From Bradyrhizobium nitroreducens (GTDB lineage: Bacteria > Pseudomonadota > Alphaproteobacteria > Rhizobiales > Xanthobacteraceae): DNA of 64,000 nt. Each line of letters starts with the position of its first letter. Position 1 is the first letter of the stretch. The DNA lies in contig NZ_LFJC01000003.1 of assembly GCF_002776695.1 (NCBI RefSeq), forward strand, positions 6,679,984-6,743,983. Direction: 5' to 3'. Under the pieces are notes generated by a model. It did not search any database. It saw only the letters and a list, made by a program, of their open reading frames with translations, and had not been told where the DNA came from. Positions 45,053 to 53,998 of the stretch are shown here, one piece after another. The position numbers and the translations under genes are program-made.

Positions 45053-45970
45053 TCAGTAGTCCCAGAACACCGGCACCCAGCGGAAGGCGTCGCCGTCTGT
45101 CGCGACGCGTCCAACGGACGGGAACGGCAGATGGGTGGCGACCAGCATCTCGCCGGTCTCGGCAAGCTCCCGCAGCAGGCGGACACGAACGCGCGCAGCC
45201 TCCTCGGGGTCGTGCTCGAAGCCGTTGTACCATTCGGGCTGTTCGAACCCGACCGCAAACACGGCGTCGCCGGCGAATGTCAGCGCCTCGCCGCCGGACG
45301 CCACGCGAACCACGCTGTGCCCCGGGGTGTGGCCGCCGGTACGACGAGCGATGACGCCGGGCGCAATCTCCTGCGTCTCCTCGAATGTCCGCAACTGGCT
45401 GCCATACTCCTTCACGAACCGCTTGGCGGTGGCTCGAAGTGCATCCGGAAAACCTTGCGGCATGTTGGTGTGGGAGAAGTCGGGTGCTTCCCAGAACTTG
45501 ACCTCGGCAGCGGCCGCATGGATCCGCAGGTCCTTGCGCAGCCGCTGCTTCACGCCGTCGACGAGCAGCCCGCCGATGTGATCCATATGCAGGTGGGTCA
45601 GCACGAGGTCGGTCACCGACGACAGATCGATGCCGGCGGCCTCCAGCCGCTTGATCAGCTGACCGGCGCGCGGCAAGTGCAAGTTGGGGTCGGATCCGAG
45701 GCCGGCGTCGATCAGGATGGTCTTGCCGCCGCTGCGGACCATGACCGCATTGAGCGCCCAGTCGAATGCGTCCTGTGGCAGGAACATGTCGTGCAGCCAG
45801 GCCGCACGCTCGGCTGGGGCCGCGTTGTGCGCCAGCATTGTGGTCGGCAACGGTAGCACGCCGTCGCTGACCACCAGCACGTCGATGTCGCCGATCTTCA
45901 GCGCGTAGCGCGACGGAACGAGCTCTTCGGGGCCCGATGACACGGGATATGAGGTGTTGTGCAGGTTCAT
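45053..45970 (-). CDS. MBL-fold metallo-hydrolase (tandem paralogue 1)
   Basis: The 305-residue protein has the metallo-beta-lactamase fold with the zinc motif THLHMDHIGG, a later His (GHTPGHSV) and the metal-bridging Asp (FAGDAVFA). No signal peptide is present, so it acts in the cytosol. The family includes lactonases and organophosphate-type hydrolases; the substrate is unknown. A close paralogue (46173-47087) lies upstream in the same direction. A mini-frame (MNRMIHNTQEKQT) precedes it and overlaps its ATG (ATGA). Confidence 0.9.
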   Translation of the reverse strand: MNLHNTSYPVSSGPEELVPSRYALKIGDIDVLVVSDGVLPLPTTMLAHNAAPAERAAWLHDMFLPQDAFDWALNAVMVRSGGKTILIDAGLGSDPNLHLPRAGQLIKRLEAAGIDLSSVTDLVLTHLHMDHIGGLLVDGVKQRLRKDLRIHAAAAEVKFWEAPDFSHTNMPQGFPDALRATAKRFVKEYGSQLRTFEETQEIAPGVIARRTGGHTPGHSVVRVASGGEALTFAGDAVFAVGFEQPEWYNGFEHDPEEAARVRVRLLRELAETGEMLVATHLPFPSVGRVATDGDAFRWVPVFWDY

Positions 45971-46172
45971 GTCTGTTTCTCCTGAGTGTTGTGGATCATC
46001 CGATTCATCTTTGAAAACCTCTTCTCTCTCTCTCTTGGCGCTCAGTTCTGGGGGAAGACCGCGCCTCCGCTTTGCGAAGCGCGGATGATGCCGGTGAGAT
46101 GTTCAGAGACTGGCGAGGCGTCGGCATCGGCGTCGCCGCTCGATCCGGTGATTGTCGTTGTCCCATGAGTGG

Positions 46173-47087
46173 TCAGTAGTCCCACCAGGCCGGCACCCAC
46201 CGAAACAGGTCGCCGGCGGTTGCGACCCGGCCGACAGACGGGAACGGCATGTGCGTGGCCACCAGCCACGCGCCGGTCGCGGCGAGCTCGCGCATGAGCC
46301 CAATCCGGACGCGGGTCGCCTCCTCGGGATCGTGCTCGAAGCCGTTGTGCCACTCGGGGTGGTCGAACGAGACCGGGAATATGGCGTCGCCTGCGAACAT
46401 CAACCGGTCGCCACCGGACGCAAGACGGACCACGCTGTGCCCGGGGGTATGGCCACCAGTGCGACTGACGACCACTCCCGGCGCGACCGCGTGCTCTTGC
46501 TCGAAGGTGCACAACTTGTTGCGATACTCATCGGCAAACTGCCTGGATGCTCGCCGGGCCAGGTCTGCGAGCGCCGGCGGCATTCCGGTGCGGGAGAAAT
46601 CGGGCGCCTCCCAGAACTTGACCTCGGCGGCCGCCACATGGATCCGCAGATCCTTGCGCAGCCGTTCCTTCACGCCGTCGACGAGGAGCCCGCCAACGTG
46701 GTCGAAGTGCATGTGAGTCAGGACCACGTCGGTCACCGACTCCAGGTCGATGCCGGCGGCCTGCAGTCGCAGGCCCAGCTGCCCGGCCCGCGGAAAGTCC
46801 GGGTACTCCGCTCCGAGCCCGCTGTCGATCAGTATGGTCCGGTCGCCGCTGCGCACCACGACCTCGTTCAGCGCCCAGTCGAACGCCTCCCGCGACAGGA
46901 ACATGTTGTCCAGCCACGCGCCCCGGAGAGCCGGCTCGGCGTTGGTGGCCATCGACTCCGCGGGTGGTGTCAGCACGCCGTCGCTGATCACCATCACGTC
47001 GATCTCACCGACCTTCAGAGCATAACGCGACGGAACGAGCTCGTCGGGTCCTGGTCTGCCGAAACGTCCAAATTCGTGCAGATTCAT
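46173..47087 (-). CDS. MBL-fold metallo-hydrolase (tandem paralogue 2)
   Basis: The 304-residue protein is very similar along its whole length to the neighbour at 45053-45970, with THMHFDHVGG, GHTPGHSV and FAGDAIFP. It has no signal peptide. The ATG at 47087 aligns with the paralogue start; an in-frame ATG at 47126 (MNRTIRNTQEEAN) would add 13 residues. Gene duplication followed by divergence explains the pair. The next gene upstream is a pyridine-nucleotide flavoprotein. Confidence 0.9.
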   Translation of the reverse strand: MNLHEFGRFGRPGPDELVPSRYALKVGEIDVMVISDGVLTPPAESMATNAEPALRGAWLDNMFLSREAFDWALNEVVVRSGDRTILIDSGLGAEYPDFPRAGQLGLRLQAAGIDLESVTDVVLTHMHFDHVGGLLVDGVKERLRKDLRIHVAAAEVKFWEAPDFSRTGMPPALADLARRASRQFADEYRNKLCTFEQEHAVAPGVVVSRTGGHTPGHSVVRLASGGDRLMFAGDAIFPVSFDHPEWHNGFEHDPEEATRVRIGLMRELAATGAWLVATHMPFPSVGRVATAGDLFRWVPAWWDY

Positions 47088-47158
47088 GTTGGCCTCCTCC
47101 TGAGTGTTGCGGATCGTCCGATTCATCTTCGAAGACTCCTCTGCTCGCATGCTGATGT

Positions 47159-48364
47159 TCAGAGACTGGTCACGCGCTCCGGATCTGCCGATGCGAGCGC
47201 AGCGGCGCGCTCGGCCTTCGGCGGATAGATCCAGACGGTGTTGATCTCCTGTTTCGTCTTCTTGGCGATGTCGCCGACCATCTCGACCTTGCGCTCCCAG
47301 CCGCGCGTGAACAGCGCGCCGGCTTCGCCGAGGTCGAGGCAGGTGACGTAGGCCTTCTGGTGGTACGGTCTGGTCGGAACGCCCAGCAGCTCCGCGGCGG
47401 CGTTGTTGCCGGCAAAGGCGCCCATCCGCGTGGCGTGCTGGCACGACATCAGCGCATAATTGCCGGCATCGTCGCAGGCCGCGCGGGCGGCATCGCCGGT
47501 CGCGAAGACGCCGGCGACAGCGGGCACGCGCAGGTCGCGATCCACCAGCAGCCGACCGAAATTGTCGCGCTCTGCGGGAATCTGCGTCGTCAGCGGCGCG
47601 GCGCGGATGCCGGCCGCCCAGACCACCGTCTCGGTTTCGATATGCTCGCCGGTCGACAGCGTCACGCCGGATCTGTCGAGCGCGGCGACGCCAGCGCCGA
47701 GCCGGGTCTCCACGCCGAGCTTGCGCAGAGCTTCCGCGATCACGGGGCGGGGGCCGTCACCCATGTCAGGCGCGATCGCGCTGTTGCGCTCGACGATGAT
47801 CACGCGCGTTTTGGCATCCTTGCCGAGGATCTTGCGCAAACGTGCGGGCAATTCGGTTGCGGCCTCGATGCCCGTAAAACCGCCGCCGGCGACGACGACC
47901 GTATCGCGTCCATTCACGGCCGGCCGGTCGGCGAGACCGTGCAGATGCTTGTCCAGTGCGATCGCGTCATCGAGCGAGTCGACGCTGAAGCCGTGCTCGG
48001 CAAGGCCGGGAATGTTGGGGCGGAACAGGCGGCTGCCGGTGGCGACCACCAGGCGGTCGTAGGACAGAGTTTTCTTCGCGCCCTTTGCAGTCGTGATCTG
48101 CACCGTCCGCGCCTCGGTGTTGACGGTCTCGGCGCTGCCCTGGATGTAGTCGACGTCGATCGCCTCGAGGACATCGAGCAACGGCGCCGTCAGGGCTTCC
48201 GGCTTCGGCTCGTAGAGTCGCGGGCGGACCACCAGCGTCGGCTCCGGTGCGATCAGCGCGATCTGGAGATCATCAGGCGAAACGCCCTGGATGTCGCGCA
48301 GGCGGGCAGCGGAGAGGGCGGCGTACATGCCGGCAAAGCCGGCGCCGATGACGAGCAGTCGCAT
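47159..48364 (-). CDS. NDH-2-like FAD/NAD(P)-dependent oxidoreductase
   Basis: The 401-residue flavoprotein has two dinucleotide-binding loops (VIGAGFAGMYAAL for FAD, VVAGGGFTGIEAA for NAD(P)H), the VVATGSRL linker and the GVFATGDAAR motif. It resembles type II NADH:quinone or disulfide reductase-like dehydrogenases. A CAGGAG site precedes the ATG at 48364. It lies downstream of the AraC gene and upstream of the metallo-hydrolases, all on the minus strand, and may be part of one regulon. Confidence 0.92.
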   Translation of the reverse strand: MRLLVIGAGFAGMYAALSAARLRDIQGVSPDDLQIALIAPEPTLVVRPRLYEPKPEALTAPLLDVLEAIDVDYIQGSAETVNTEARTVQITTAKGAKKTLSYDRLVVATGSRLFRPNIPGLAEHGFSVDSLDDAIALDKHLHGLADRPAVNGRDTVVVAGGGFTGIEAATELPARLRKILGKDAKTRVIIVERNSAIAPDMGDGPRPVIAEALRKLGVETRLGAGVAALDRSGVTLSTGEHIETETVVWAAGIRAAPLTTQIPAERDNFGRLLVDRDLRVPAVAGVFATGDAARAACDDAGNYALMSCQHATRMGAFAGNNAAAELLGVPTRPYHQKAYVTCLDLGEAGALFTRGWERKVEMVGDIAKKTKQEINTVWIYPPKAERAAALASADPERVTSL

Positions 48365-48485
48365 GTGGTTTGACTCCTGGGTTTGGTGGCTCGGAACGCG
48401 CGCACGTCGTCGCCGCCGCCTGGTGTCGGCAGAGCCTGCCGCGATCGGCGACGATGCGAAGAGGTGAAACGGAGACCGCCGGGCC

Positions 48486-48776
48486 TTATGGCGCGGTGCA
48501 GTTCGGCAGAGAGGACAGCAGCGCAGGGCCCTCACATGCCGCCGGGCAGCTTCTCGGGCCGGATGGCCAGCTGCGCAAAGCTGCCGGCACCATCGGTTTT
48601 CGGAGCCAACCCTGATTGATCAGGATCGACGTCGCGGGATTGACGCTTTGCGCAGCCTGGACCGGCGCTTCTTCGGCTGTCGGCTGGGTGAAGCGTACGG
48701 TCAGCGAGAGCCCGTACAGCAGCGCGGTCGTGACGGCTTTCCGTCGCGGCGCGATCGCAAGGTGTTTCCAGTCCAT
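48486..48776 (-). CDS. Possible small protein (uncertain)
   Basis: A 96-residue frame begins MDWKHLAIAPRRKAVTTALL with a GGAG site ahead. The first half has a weakly hydrophobic segment (TTALLYGLSLTV). The second half is rich in Pro and Ser and looks non-coding. It lies between the AraC and flavoprotein genes, in a gap of about 500 bases (48365-48872). It may be spurious. Confidence 0.35.
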   Translation of the reverse strand: MDWKHLAIAPRRKAVTTALLYGLSLTVRFTQPTAEEAPVQAAQSVNPATSILINQGWLRKPMVPAALRSWPSGPRSCPAACEGPALLSSLPNCTAP

Positions 48777-48872
48777 CGTCGGTCTCCGTCCGCGTCGTGC
48801 GATGCCAGATGTTTAGCGAACCAGATATTCGATTGCCCCAGAGCGATTGCCGTCCCTGTCGCGAGATTGCTG

Positions 48873-49832
48873 CTAACGCATGCGCCTGCGCCAATCGCTC
48901 GGCGTTTCTCCCGTCAGCTTCCTGAAGGCGGCGGCGAAGGCGGTCTGCGAGGAATAGCCGAGCGCCGCGGCGATCGAGACGATCGCTTCGTCGCTCCCCC
49001 GCAGCATGTTCATGGCCTGCTCGAGCTTGTGCTGGCGCAGCCAGGCATGCGGCGAGAGCCCGGTGCTTTCCTTGAAGGCCCGGCAGAAGTGAAATCGCGA
49101 GAGTCCGGCATCGGACGCCAGCGCATCGAGCGAGACGTCCGCATCGCTGTCCGAACGCAACCGTTCGATCGCGCGGAGCAGGACCTTCGGCGACAGCCCA
49201 CCCATGGTCGGCTGGAACGTGGGGGGCGAACCAGTGTGGGCGACCAGCAGGCGCGTGGCCAGAAGATCCGTCAGCTGATTGCGGAACAACGTATCCAGGG
49301 CCCCGTTGCCCCCGAGCGCCTCCGCTGCGCTCAAGAGCAGCCTGGACGTAATCGGGTCAGGATGCGCCGTCCGCTCCAGCAGGTCGGCCGGCTTGGTGGT
49401 CCCGGCCTCGTCGGCAATGCGCTTCAGTGTTGCATTCGGAAGATAGAGCTGGACCACATCGACAGGCTTCGGAATGTCCCATCGGGAGCTCGATCCCTCC
49501 GGAATGATGATCACGACTCCAGGGCGAAACGTCCCGATCGCAACCGATTTTCCCGACCGCCGCTCCATGCGCTGCATCATGCCGTTGTACGCCATGATCA
49601 CGTGGTGGCTCATGGGCTCCACGACGTCGTGCAATGGATCGTGTTTCCAATGGGCGATCCCGGCGCCGGAGGAGTCCAGTGCCACGCGAGTCGGTTCGGT
49701 CCTGAGCACCCGCGCCATCTCCGCATCGGCGGCGCGCCGTTCGCAGGTCGAGCCATTGTCCGGCTCTGCGCCAGGTGCGGCCGGCAAGCCCTTGTGTGAG
49801 GGATTGCGCATGAGTGTGGTGCTCCCGATCAT
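48873..49832 (-). CDS. AraC-family transcriptional regulator
   Basis: The 319-residue protein has a C-terminal double helix-turn-helix of the AraC type (SLDALASDAGLSRFHFCRAF and IAAALGYSSQTAFAAAFRKL) and an N-terminal ligand-sensing part. A GGAGGAG site precedes the ATG at 49832. The genes downstream on the same strand (flavoprotein and two metallo-hydrolases) are its likely targets. Confidence 0.9.
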   Translation of the reverse strand: MIGSTTLMRNPSHKGLPAAPGAEPDNGSTCERRAADAEMARVLRTEPTRVALDSSGAGIAHWKHDPLHDVVEPMSHHVIMAYNGMMQRMERRSGKSVAIGTFRPGVVIIIPEGSSSRWDIPKPVDVVQLYLPNATLKRIADEAGTTKPADLLERTAHPDPITSRLLLSAAEALGGNGALDTLFRNQLTDLLATRLLVAHTGSPPTFQPTMGGLSPKVLLRAIERLRSDSDADVSLDALASDAGLSRFHFCRAFKESTGLSPHAWLRQHKLEQAMNMLRGSDEAIVSIAAALGYSSQTAFAAAFRKLTGETPSDWRRRMR

Positions 49833-50244
49833 TGCGTGCTCCTCCCGATCGGCTCAGGTTGTGGATCAGGTTCCCGTATTTATACGGGGCGGCGCAGGTT
49901 CTATGCGCTGCAAAGGCTTGGGGTCTTTCCTCAAGCGGCCATGCTTTGTCCGATCCTGCTCCAAGCAGGCGCGCGCTTTCGCAAATGCACGATGGGTGGC
50001 GCCGGGTTGCGCGAGACCTTGAACGGAGATCTTGTGAAAGACGTTTTATGACAAAAGGTGCAGCAGGCCGTCACATAGCCATCGTTCTAGAGCACCTTCG
50101 GTTCCGATTGAATCAGAACCGAAGCTCTAGATTCTTGTTTTGACGCGTTTTCTTCACGCGAACCGGTGTCCACTTCGCTCGAAAATGCTCTAGCGAGCGC
50201 GTGCGGCATCGGCGATGATCGGCGCTGATGTCACTCCGGCTGGT
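49833..50244. other. Intergenic region with a dispersed repeat
   Basis: No gene is recognised between the AraC gene and the HWE kinase gene. The right half holds the 107-bp repeat (50087-50193), ending about 50 bases from the kinase stop. The left half carries the promoter region of the AraC gene. Confidence 0.6.
50087..50193 (-). repeat. Full-length 107-bp dispersed repeat (copy 2, inverted)
   Basis: Read on the minus strand, it has the same ends (CTAGAGC and GCTCTAG) and the same order of parts as the copy at 20151-20257, with only about four base differences. The hairpin arms (cttcggttctgatt type) have one substitution. Confidence 0.92.
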
Positions 50245-51753
50245 TCAGCGCGCCTCGTCCAGCGTGCAGACCACCGTGCAGACCACGCCGCGCGGCAGGA
50301 AGTCGACGGTCGCCTCGCCGCCGAGCTGGTCGCGCGCGCTGCGCTCGATCAGGCGCGAGCCGAAGCCGCGCCGTACCGGCGCCGTCACCGGCGGTCCGCC
50401 GATTTCGGTCCAGATCAGCCGGAGCCGCGGCTTCGGGGCGTCGGTGATGACCTCCCAGTCGAGCGTCACGCGGCCGGACTCGTTGGACAGCGCGCCGTAT
50501 TTCGCAGCGTTGGTGGCGATCTCGTGCACGATCATCGACAGCACCACGGCGAGACGCGGCGACAACGGCACGGCGGGACCAGCCATGCGGATGCGGTCGG
50601 GGTTGTTCAGCAGGAATGGCTGTAGCGCGCGGGCGATCACATCCCGGAGCTCGGAGCCCGCCCATTTCTCCTGGCTCAGGAGATTATGAGCTTCGGCCAG
50701 TGCACCGAGCCGGCCCTCGAACTTGGTCCGTTCGTCGCGGCTGGCGCTGCGGAAGGTCTGCACGGCGATCGCCTGCATCAGGGCCAGCGTATTCTTGACG
50801 CGATGGTTGAGTTCGTCGATCAGCAGATTGTGCAGCATCTCGCCGCGCGCGATCGTGGTCGCCATCCTGACCGCGAAGGTGAGGCCGGTCAGCAGCAGGA
50901 TGCCGCCGATCAGGCTGGTGATGGCGATGTTGCGCCAGAGCGGCGCGATCAGCGAGCTCTCGGCGACGCCGGCCACGACCGTCCAGCCGGTCAGGCGCGA
51001 CTTGGTAAAGGCGGAGGACAGCGCCACCCCGTCGAGCGAGACGCTCGAAAGGGTCGCTTCCGACGTGCGAGACATCGCATCGTATAGGACGCCGGAGGCC
51101 TGCTTGCCGATCGTCTCGCTCGGGTTCGGTACGCGCGCGAATACGACGCTCTTGGTGTCGAGCAGGGATACGGTCCAGAGCTGGTCGGGGCGCTGCTTCT
51201 CGACAAGCTCCTGAAAGATGCTGATCGGCGGACTGAAGCAGAGGTCGTAGATCACCTCGCCGTCGCGAAACACCGGAACCTCGACGGTGAGCACCCGCCG
51301 TCCGTTGATCGCGCCGACGAACAGGTCGGAATATTGCGGCGATCTATTCGCAAAAACTCTTTCGATGGTCCCGAGATTGCCGCGCGCCGGCAGGCTTGCG
51401 GTGTCCTCCGTCGCGGAGGAGAACAGCAGCCGGCCCTTGCGATCGGAGATCAGCACCAGGCCGCCCCTGCCATACTGCTCGACGAAGCCGAGCGCGATGC
51501 GGCGGAAGCTCTGGAAGTCGTCGTTACGCAGCGAATTGGTCAGCGCGAGCACTTGCAGGCCGCCGGTCATGCGCTGAACTTCGGAGTCCAGGACGAGACG
51601 CATGCTGCGCACGTTCTCCAGCACCCGGCGCGTCGCATCGCCGCGGTCCTGCCTGTAGTTGTAGACGGCGATACCGACCGCAAAGACGATCAGCGGCAAC
51701 ATCGTTCCCGTGACCAGAAGAGCGAGTCGGACCGGCAGGGTGAGCTTTGACAA
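50245..51753 (-). CDS. Membrane-bound HWE-type histidine kinase
   Basis: The 502-residue protein has a membrane helix (about 5-25), a periplasmic sensor of the Cache type (about 30-270), a second membrane helix (about 285-305), and an HWE/HisKA_2 kinase core with the phospho-acceptor His in DELNHRVKNTLA and the ATP-binding part (VLSMIVHEIATNAAKYGAL). No response regulator lies beside it. The start is taken as TTG at 51753, since the ATG at 51891 adds a Pro/Arg-rich leader that does not look coding. Confidence 0.88.
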   Translation of the reverse strand: MSKLTLPVRLALLVTGTMLPLIVFAVGIAVYNYRQDRGDATRRVLENVRSMRLVLDSEVQRMTGGLQVLALTNSLRNDDFQSFRRIALGFVEQYGRGGLVLISDRKGRLLFSSATEDTASLPARGNLGTIERVFANRSPQYSDLFVGAINGRRVLTVEVPVFRDGEVIYDLCFSPPISIFQELVEKQRPDQLWTVSLLDTKSVVFARVPNPSETIGKQASGVLYDAMSRTSEATLSSVSLDGVALSSAFTKSRLTGWTVVAGVAESSLIAPLWRNIAITSLIGGILLLTGLTFAVRMATTIARGEMLHNLLIDELNHRVKNTLALMQAIAVQTFRSASRDERTKFEGRLGALAEAHNLLSQEKWAGSELRDVIARALQPFLLNNPDRIRMAGPAVPLSPRLAVVLSMIVHEIATNAAKYGALSNESGRVTLDWEVITDAPKPRLRLIWTEIGGPPVTAPVRRGFGSRLIERSARDQLGGEATVDFLPRGVVCTVVCTLDEAR

Positions 51754-51901
51754 ACGTGGTCGTCCCGGTTCCGGGCGCAGCGGCGCCGGATTATGATTTT
51801 GGGCCGACCATACGGGTGGGGCCTGCCGGACGCCACGATTTTCGTATTTGGCGGGCCGTCTGCAACGGAACTCTACAGCTCCGTCCGGCACGCCCTGCGC
51901 G

Positions 51902-51994
51902 TCAGCTCATGCTGATTGCGGTCACTCGTAGACACATGGCGTAGACAGCCGCCAGGCCAAGCCCGGCGATCCGGGCCTCTCGATGCGACATCAT
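51902..51994 (-). CDS. Possible 30-residue protein
   Basis: The frame reads MMSHREARIAGLGLAAVYAM and continues for ten more residues, with an AGAGGTGA site ahead of the ATG. It has one hydrophobic stretch. It follows the hairpin at 52012-52036. Too short to be sure; included because of the good ribosome-binding site. Confidence 0.4.
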   Translation of the reverse strand: MMSHREARIAGLGLAAVYAMCLRVTAISMS

Positions 51995-52011
51995 GCGATC
52001 ACCTCTGCGAA

Positions 52012-52036
52012 GCCGACCGCCGTCAAGGCGGTCGGC
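52012..52036 (-). terminator. Perfect 10-bp hairpin between two small frames
   Basis: GCCGACCGCC pairs with GGCGGTCGGC around a 5-base loop. It lies 12 bases after the stop of the frame at 52049-52342 and just before the 30-residue frame. No T-run follows on the minus strand. Confidence 0.5.
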
Positions 52037-52048
52037 CTCCTGCCGTGC

Positions 52049-52342
52049 TCAATCGATCTCCTGAACGACCGTGCGCGAGCCGGGATCCACCAGCATCACG
52101 CGATCACCGGAGGCCACCTGCACTAAGCCCGCAGCACGCGGCGAGCGGGTCTGTGCGTGCAGCGCACAGGTCCGCAAGTCTTCGTATCTGAAGGAAGTGG
52201 TCTCACCGCCCGCCCGCGGGGGCCCGAGTTGCAGTGCAACAGGTCGTGGCGGGGTGCCCTGCGACGAAGGAGTCCGTTCAGCGCCGGCGAAATGACTTCC
52301 GTCCCGCCGGGGATTTTCATACGCTTCTCTCGCAAGCCGCAT
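52049..52342 (-). CDS. Possible small protein of unknown function
   Basis: The 97-residue frame ends with a plausible folded segment (GLVQVASGDRVMLVDPGSRT). The N-terminal half is Arg/Pro-rich and no clear ribosome-binding site is seen. A strong hairpin follows the stop. It is divergent from the TRAP operon. Real coding status is uncertain. Confidence 0.38.
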   Translation of the reverse strand: MRLAREAYENPRRDGSHFAGAERTPSSQGTPPRPVALQLGPPRAGGETTSFRYEDLRTCALHAQTRSPRAAGLVQVASGDRVMLVDPGSRTVVQEID

Positions 52343-52397
52343 ACCGGCTTCACTCACGCCCCGGCGACAGGGACGGAGCATCAAAGGGAGGGAGACG

Positions 52398-53396
52398 ATG
52401 AAGCGAAGGTCATTTCTCGCTGGGTTCGGTGCGACCACCGCGGCGGCCGTGATCGGCACGCCCTCGATCCTCAGGGCGCAAGCGCCGATCACGCTCAACG
52501 GAGCCGTGCAGTTCAACGACGATCACGCTTTCAATCGGGCGCTGATCCGGTTCGAGGAGCTGGTGAAGAAATATTACGGCAAGCCCGTCAATTTCACCCT
52601 GCACAAGAACTCCTCGCTCGGCCTCGAGAAGCAGTATTTCGAGTACATGTCGCAAGGCAAGGCCGTCGATTACGGCATCGTCTCGCCCGCTCACATGTCG
52701 ACCTTCGCCAAGGCGGCCCCGTTCATCGACGCGCCCTTCGTGTTCAAGGGCATCGAGCACATGAACAAGGTGGTTGAAGCCAACATCCTGGCGCCGATCG
52801 CCGATGAGGTCGCGGCGAAAGCCGAGGTTGTCCTGATCGGTTATTCCGGCGGCGGCATCCGCAACATCTTCGCCAACAAGCCGCTCAAGAACCTTGCCGA
52901 TCTCAAGGGGCTCAAGGTTCGCGTACAGGGCGCGCCGATCTGGTCGAAGACCTTTGCCGCAGTCGGCATGAGTCCGACGGTGATCGCCTATAACGAGATC
53001 TACAACGCGATTCAGAACGGCGTGATATCGGCTGGCGAAAACGAGGCGGCCGGTGTCGAAGCGATGAAGTTCTACGAAGTGGCGCCACATCTCAATCTGA
53101 CCCAGCATGCCGTGTCGATCCGGCCGATCTGCTTCTCGGTGAAGACGCTGAAGACCCTGCCGAAGGATTTGCAGGACGCGATCATGAAGGCCGGCAAGGA
53201 GGCAGGCGATTACGGCCGTCAGCTGGAGTCGAGCGAAGAGGTCGTCAAGCTCGATACGCTCGAGAAGGCCGGCAAGCTCAAGCGCGTTCCGTTCGAGGAG
53301 CGGGACGCCATGAAGAAGCTCGCCGACCCCGTGATGGCCACCTACGCCAAGGAAATCGGTGCGGAAGGCATTTTCGAGAAGATCAACGTCGCCTGA
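52398..53396 (+). CDS. dctP: TRAP transporter solute-binding protein DctP
   Basis: The 332-residue protein starts MKRRSFLAGFGATTAAAVIG, a twin-arginine-like signal, and has the DctP-family layout: a first lobe with QYFEYMSQGKAVDYGIVSP, and the second with LKGLKVRVQGAPIWSKTFAA and an Arg that usually pairs with the carboxylate of the ligand. It should bind an organic acid in the periplasm. The first gene of a complete DctPQM importer. Confidence 0.92.
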   Translation: MKRRSFLAGFGATTAAAVIGTPSILRAQAPITLNGAVQFNDDHAFNRALIRFEELVKKYYGKPVNFTLHKNSSLGLEKQYFEYMSQGKAVDYGIVSPAHMSTFAKAAPFIDAPFVFKGIEHMNKVVEANILAPIADEVAAKAEVVLIGYSGGGIRNIFANKPLKNLADLKGLKVRVQGAPIWSKTFAAVGMSPTVIAYNEIYNAIQNGVISAGENEAAGVEAMKFYEVAPHLNLTQHAVSIRPICFSVKTLKTLPKDLQDAIMKAGKEAGDYGRQLESSEEVVKLDTLEKAGKLKRVPFEERDAMKKLADPVMATYAKEIGAEGIFEKINVA

Positions 53397-53482
53397 GCTT
53401 GTTGCAATCCGCCGACGGCATGTCCGGGCAAGCCCCGCTTCTTGCCCGGCCGTGGCGGATGAGCTGCCCGCACGGAGCCCCA

Positions 53483-53998
53483 ATGTCCGAAATACCCGTC
53501 CCGTCCGCACCGTCGCTGTGGCGCCGCGTCACGGCGGCCTATGCGAAGTTGCTGGAGATCCTCCTCGCGGCCTGCGTCGGCATTCTCGTCATTCCCGTGA
53601 CGCTGCAGATCATCTCGCGCTACACGCCCTTCATACCGTCCTACATCTGGACGGAGGAAATGGCGCGCTTCCTGTTCGTCTGGACCATCATGATCGGGGC
53701 CATGGTGGGCGTGCGGGAAGCGCAACATTTCGAGGTCGACGTGTGGCCGGATCTGTCGCGGCGGTCAGAGGCCGCGGTGCGGATCCTCGCGCGTCTCGGC
53801 GTACTGGCGCTGGCACTCGTGTTCGTGGTGGCCGGATTGGAGTTTACGCGCTTCGCCTGGAACAGAACGTCGGAGCTGGCCGATCTGCCGCTTTGGCTGA
53901 TTCACGTTGCGTGGCCCGTTGCCGGCGTGACCTGGATCGTCTTCGCAGGTGAACAGATCCTCGATGAAATGCGCGTCCTGGTCGGAGCACGGCGATGA
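53483..53998 (+). CDS. dctQ: TRAP transporter small permease DctQ
   Basis: The 171-residue protein has four membrane helices and the family motif region (YIWTEEMARFLFVWTIMIGA). The ATG at 53483 follows a GGAG site; earlier in-frame starts lie in the region after dctP and look non-coding. Its stop overlaps the dctM start by four bases. Confidence 0.92.
   Translation: MSEIPVPSAPSLWRRVTAAYAKLLEILLAACVGILVIPVTLQIISRYTPFIPSYIWTEEMARFLFVWTIMIGAMVGVREAQHFEVDVWPDLSRRSEAAVRILARLGVLALALVFVVAGLEFTRFAWNRTSELADLPLWLIHVAWPVAGVTWIVFAGEQILDEMRVLVGARR

Noticed and set aside
46173-47444. Longer form of the second metallo-hydrolase starting at 47444
   Set aside because: The extra N-terminal part overlaps the flavoprotein gene in another frame and is not shared with the paralogue.
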